This document shows positions 61,905 to 64,000 of a DNA stretch of 64,000 nt, piece by piece. Positions within the stretch are counted from its first letter, which is position 1, and each line of letters opens with the position of its first letter. The stretch is from Ulva prolifera (Eukaryota; Chlorophyta; Ulvophyceae; Ulvales; Ulvaceae): positions 3,541,713 through 3,605,712 of the forward strand of contig CM041201.1 of assembly GCA_023078555.1 (NCBI GenBank), given 5' to 3'. The notes under the pieces are model-generated. The model worked only from the letters and a program-made list of their open reading frames with translations. It was not told the origin of the DNA and did no database searches. The position numbers and the translations under genes were made by a program.

Positions 61905-62978
61905 TCACGTCCTTGCGCCTGCAAGCCCCTGCATAACCGCACTGGAAACTCTCGCAGCGCCGTCACAATCCAGAGCCCCGCTCTCCCACCACCCCAGAAC
62001 AGCCTCGAAGTCCACATCCGCCGCCACATGCCTCTGCACACCGCCGCAGCTACCACCCGCCGGTGCGGCACCAGATCCTATCCGCTCCTGCAAATCAATT
62101 ACGCGTGCGCAGTCTCTAGAGCGCTTCGAGCGCACTTCACCACCGACGGCGCACGCAGCGCCGCCAGACCCCGCACGACAATCCTCGTCACCGGCACGAC
62201 ATCGATTTTGATGCGCAGCACCCACGGCTGGTGGCGCGGACGGACCATGGCCATCCCCGGCCCTCCACGCATGCGGCTCACTGGCTTCTCTGTCCCACCC
62301 CAGCCGACCCCGTCTCCCTATCCCTGCTGCATGGTCGTCAGTTTCAGCGCAATCCATGGCGTTTGCCGGTGGCAAGCCGCCAACAGAACCTTCAAGCGTG
62401 GACCTGACCGCCGCGCCACCGCTTCCTGCATGTGCGTCCTCTCGCAGCCTTGCAGCCGCATTGCATGCACCCACCGCCGCCTGCACCGGGGGCGCGGCAC
62501 AGTCCGCCCCCACTCCATCTCTGCCTTCAACAACCGCCATCCCCGTGACCTCTTCGCCGCCAATATGCCCATCAACGGCACTTTGGCCCACGGCATGACC
62601 ATGTGCACCATCACGGCCTCCAGTGTTGCCGGCGCCATCAGATGGACTGCCAGCAATGGGTGCTGCAGCGGGGCCGGTGGCCGAAGCCGGGCCCTGCGCA
62701 GATGCATGCACCGCGCCGCGCGCTGCGTGCTGGTAATGCTCTGCACGCTTCGCGCCGTCGATCTGTGCAGGGCTGTCGCGTGTGCGCAGCGGCACGGGCG
62801 TGGGGGCCCCCGTGGCGGTCGGCGGCGGCGGTGCGGAGGCTGCCGCGGCCGGCCGAGGGCCGCTCGAGAAGTAGGCTGCGAGCGGCTTCATCTTGGAACT
62901 CGCAAGCGGCTCGAACTTGGCGGCGCCGACATGCACTTGTACGACGGGCAGGCTCTCGCGGCTCGTCCGCTGCATGTC
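61905..62978 (-). CDS. Last exon of a gene, possibly DNA polymerase eta C-terminal region (partial)
   Basis: An exon opens after GTGTGCAG at 62978 with DMQRTSRESLPVVQVHVGAA, then KFEPLASSKMKPLAAYFSSG. This resembles the end of the little-finger domain of polymerase eta (LTSLxMxATKF...ITSFLSS in the human protein) followed by a PIP-box-like L-x-x-Y-F. A long Ala/Gly-rich linker follows. Then comes RVIDLQ, which looks like a SUMO-interacting core (VIDL), and a segment, GVQRHVAADVDFEAVL, faintly like a ubiquitin-binding zinc finger without its cysteines. Stop at 61905. Polymerase eta bypasses UV lesions. The catalytic exons would lie beyond the right edge of the window, so the assignment rests on one short block. 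The gene could also be another Ala-rich nuclear protein. Confidence 0.4.
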   Translation of the reverse strand, partial: DMQRTSRESLPVVQVHVGAAKFEPLASSKMKPLAAYFSSGPRPAAAASAPPPPTATGAPTPVPLRTRDSPAQIDGAKRAEHYQHAARGAVHASAQGPASATGPAAAPIAGSPSDGAGNTGGRDGAHGHAVGQSAVDGHIGGEEVTGMAVVEGRDGVGADCAAPPVQAAVGACNAAARLREDAHAGSGGAAVRSTLEGSVGGLPPANAMDCAETDDHAAGIGRRGRLGWDREASEPHAWRAGDGHGPSAPPAVGAAHQNRCRAGDEDCRAGSGGAACAVGGEVRSKRSRDCARVIDLQERIGSGAAPAGGSCGGVQRHVAADVDFEAVLGWWESGALDCDGAARVSSAVMQGLAGART

Positions 62979-64000
62979 CTGCACACGCACATGCATTGCG
63001 GGCGAGCCCAGTGTTGTGAAACAGGTTTGCAAGGACGAGTCGCTAAGGCCCCTTGTGGCGGCATTCCGTACAGTCTCCTCTCAGGAACCGCAAGGCAGCA
63101 CAGACAAGCTGCACCGCAGCTGTCACCTGACACACGACATCTCCCAGGCGACTAGCCGCCCATAGCCACCCCCACACAGACATCTCATGTCGCACATTTG
63201 CGAACACTCAGACACATGGTGGCTTTGTTGGGCAGCTGCTAGATCCGTGTGGGTTGATGGCTGTGGCGTAGGTGCACTGCGATTCTGTTCTTGGTGGTTC
63301 CCGGTGGTTCTTAGTCCCTGCGGTGCTACCCACCCCCCCCATCTGTAATTAATGTTATAACATGCATATGCCCATGCGCGGCAGCCGCCTCCGAGACGGC
63401 TCAACATGAGACGGCTCGGCCTCCGGCGAGCCCATACATTGCATTGTGCTCCAGCACGCAACACCCGACCCTCGAGCTCCCCAGGTCCACTCGTGGGGCC
63501 ACGGCTTCTCCACAGCACCGCCGCTCGCTACCGATCATTTCATGAAAGCCCTCACTGCGCGCTGCGTGATGTCAGTGCGGTTCCGCCTGGGACGAACATG
63601 TACCAGGCTACACAGCCACTGACTCGCGGTGATGGGGTGTATGTGGCTGTTGATTTGGATGAGATTCTTTTCTTGTATTTGTCTCCTCCTGTGTACTCTT
63701 TGAAACCACTCTCTTGTAACACAGCCACTGACTGCAGCACGTGCTCTCAGAAGCTGGTTCGTGCTGGAAGGTGGCCTGGCCTTGGTATCTGGGGCCAGAT
63801 AAAATATGGCCAGTGAGGAGTAAGAGCTCATGCATGATGTGTGGCTCAGCGTGAATCAGCCCTGCAGGGCTGCACGCAGCTTGGTGCACCAGTGGCATGT
63901 GTCGATGGATTATCAATCACTCACAAACCCCAACGTATCAATCAGGGTGGCTTTGCCGGCCGCAAGCATTGACGATGGCACGAGTTCGACCAGGCTCGGC
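62979..64000. other. Probable intron or upstream region of the 61905-62978 gene, with one insertion
   Basis: No coding block is convincing. The region contains a 94-base insertion (63625-63718) with a 15-base target duplication. If the polymerase eta reading is right this is intronic, with the rest of the gene to the right of the window. Confidence 0.4.
63625..63718 (+). mobile_element. Different short insertion ending in the same CTTGTAA tail (94 bases)
   Basis: An exact 15-base repeat, ACACAGCCACTGACT, occurs at 63610-63624 and 63719-63733. The body (from CGCGGTGATGGGGTGTATG, with TTCTTTTCTTGTATTTGTC) does not resemble the GC-rich body of the other copies. It still ends CTCTCTTGTAA right before an ACAC target. 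It may be another family mobilised by the same machinery. Confidence 0.7.

Noticed and set aside
62028-63155. Plus-strand frame of 375 codons opposite the putative polymerase eta exon
   Set aside because: Antisense shadow of a GC-rich exon; the minus frame has an acceptor site and family-like motifs, while the plus frame has none.

Overview
This window is nuclear DNA of a eukaryote, most likely a unicellular green alga (Chlorophyta or a close relative). Genes are split by many GT-AG introns. Both ciliary motility and intraflagellar-transport genes are present (an RSP7-like radial spoke protein and IFT144/WDR19). Two ion channels have the plant AKT/SKOR-type order of channel, cyclic-nucleotide domain and ankyrin repeats. 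A plant-type IAH1 esterase and GT92-type glycosyltransferases complete the picture. TGTAA, the poly(A) signal typical of green algae, occurs downstream of IFT144 and inside the tail of a dispersed repeat. The species cannot be named from sequence alone.

Layout. Positions 1-4454 hold no recognisable gene, only a weak tandem duplication. 4455-8662(-) and 9253-16859(-) are two tandem paralogous channels, both with non-canonical selectivity filters; the second has a long C-terminal extension with degenerate EF-hand-like loops. 16860-19626 is GT/CA-rich and holds retroposon fragments. 19627-22074(-) and 22576-24790(-) are two GT92-like glycosyltransferases sharing an intron position. 26832-28782(-) is an IAH1-like GDSL esterase with a retroposon in its first intron. 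31951-33685(-) is a type II membrane glycosyltransferase-like protein. 33686-37945 is repeat-rich (several retroposon copies, a 116-base TG tract, a G tract) with one small reading frame. 37946-45259(-) is a RECQL4-type helicase. 45935-48652(-) RSP7-like and 49247-57220(+) IFT144 are divergently arranged. 59648-60649(-) is an unrecognised small gene. 61905-62978(-) is a last exon that resembles the C-terminal region of DNA polymerase eta and continues off the right edge.

The most unusual content is a family of very short dispersed insertions. They share a 3' end reading approximately CTTTGTCCTTGTAA(CAC), have no poly(A) tail, and are flanked by exact or near-exact target-site duplications of 9-15 bases. 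At least eleven copies can be delimited, from about 21 to 324 bases, including one nested inside the tail of another. They look like strongly 5'-truncated products of target-primed reverse transcription with a preference for CACA-type targets.

Exon boundaries were placed by reading the frames, splice dinucleotides and family motifs by eye. Outer gene limits refer to coding sequence; untranslated ends are not resolved.
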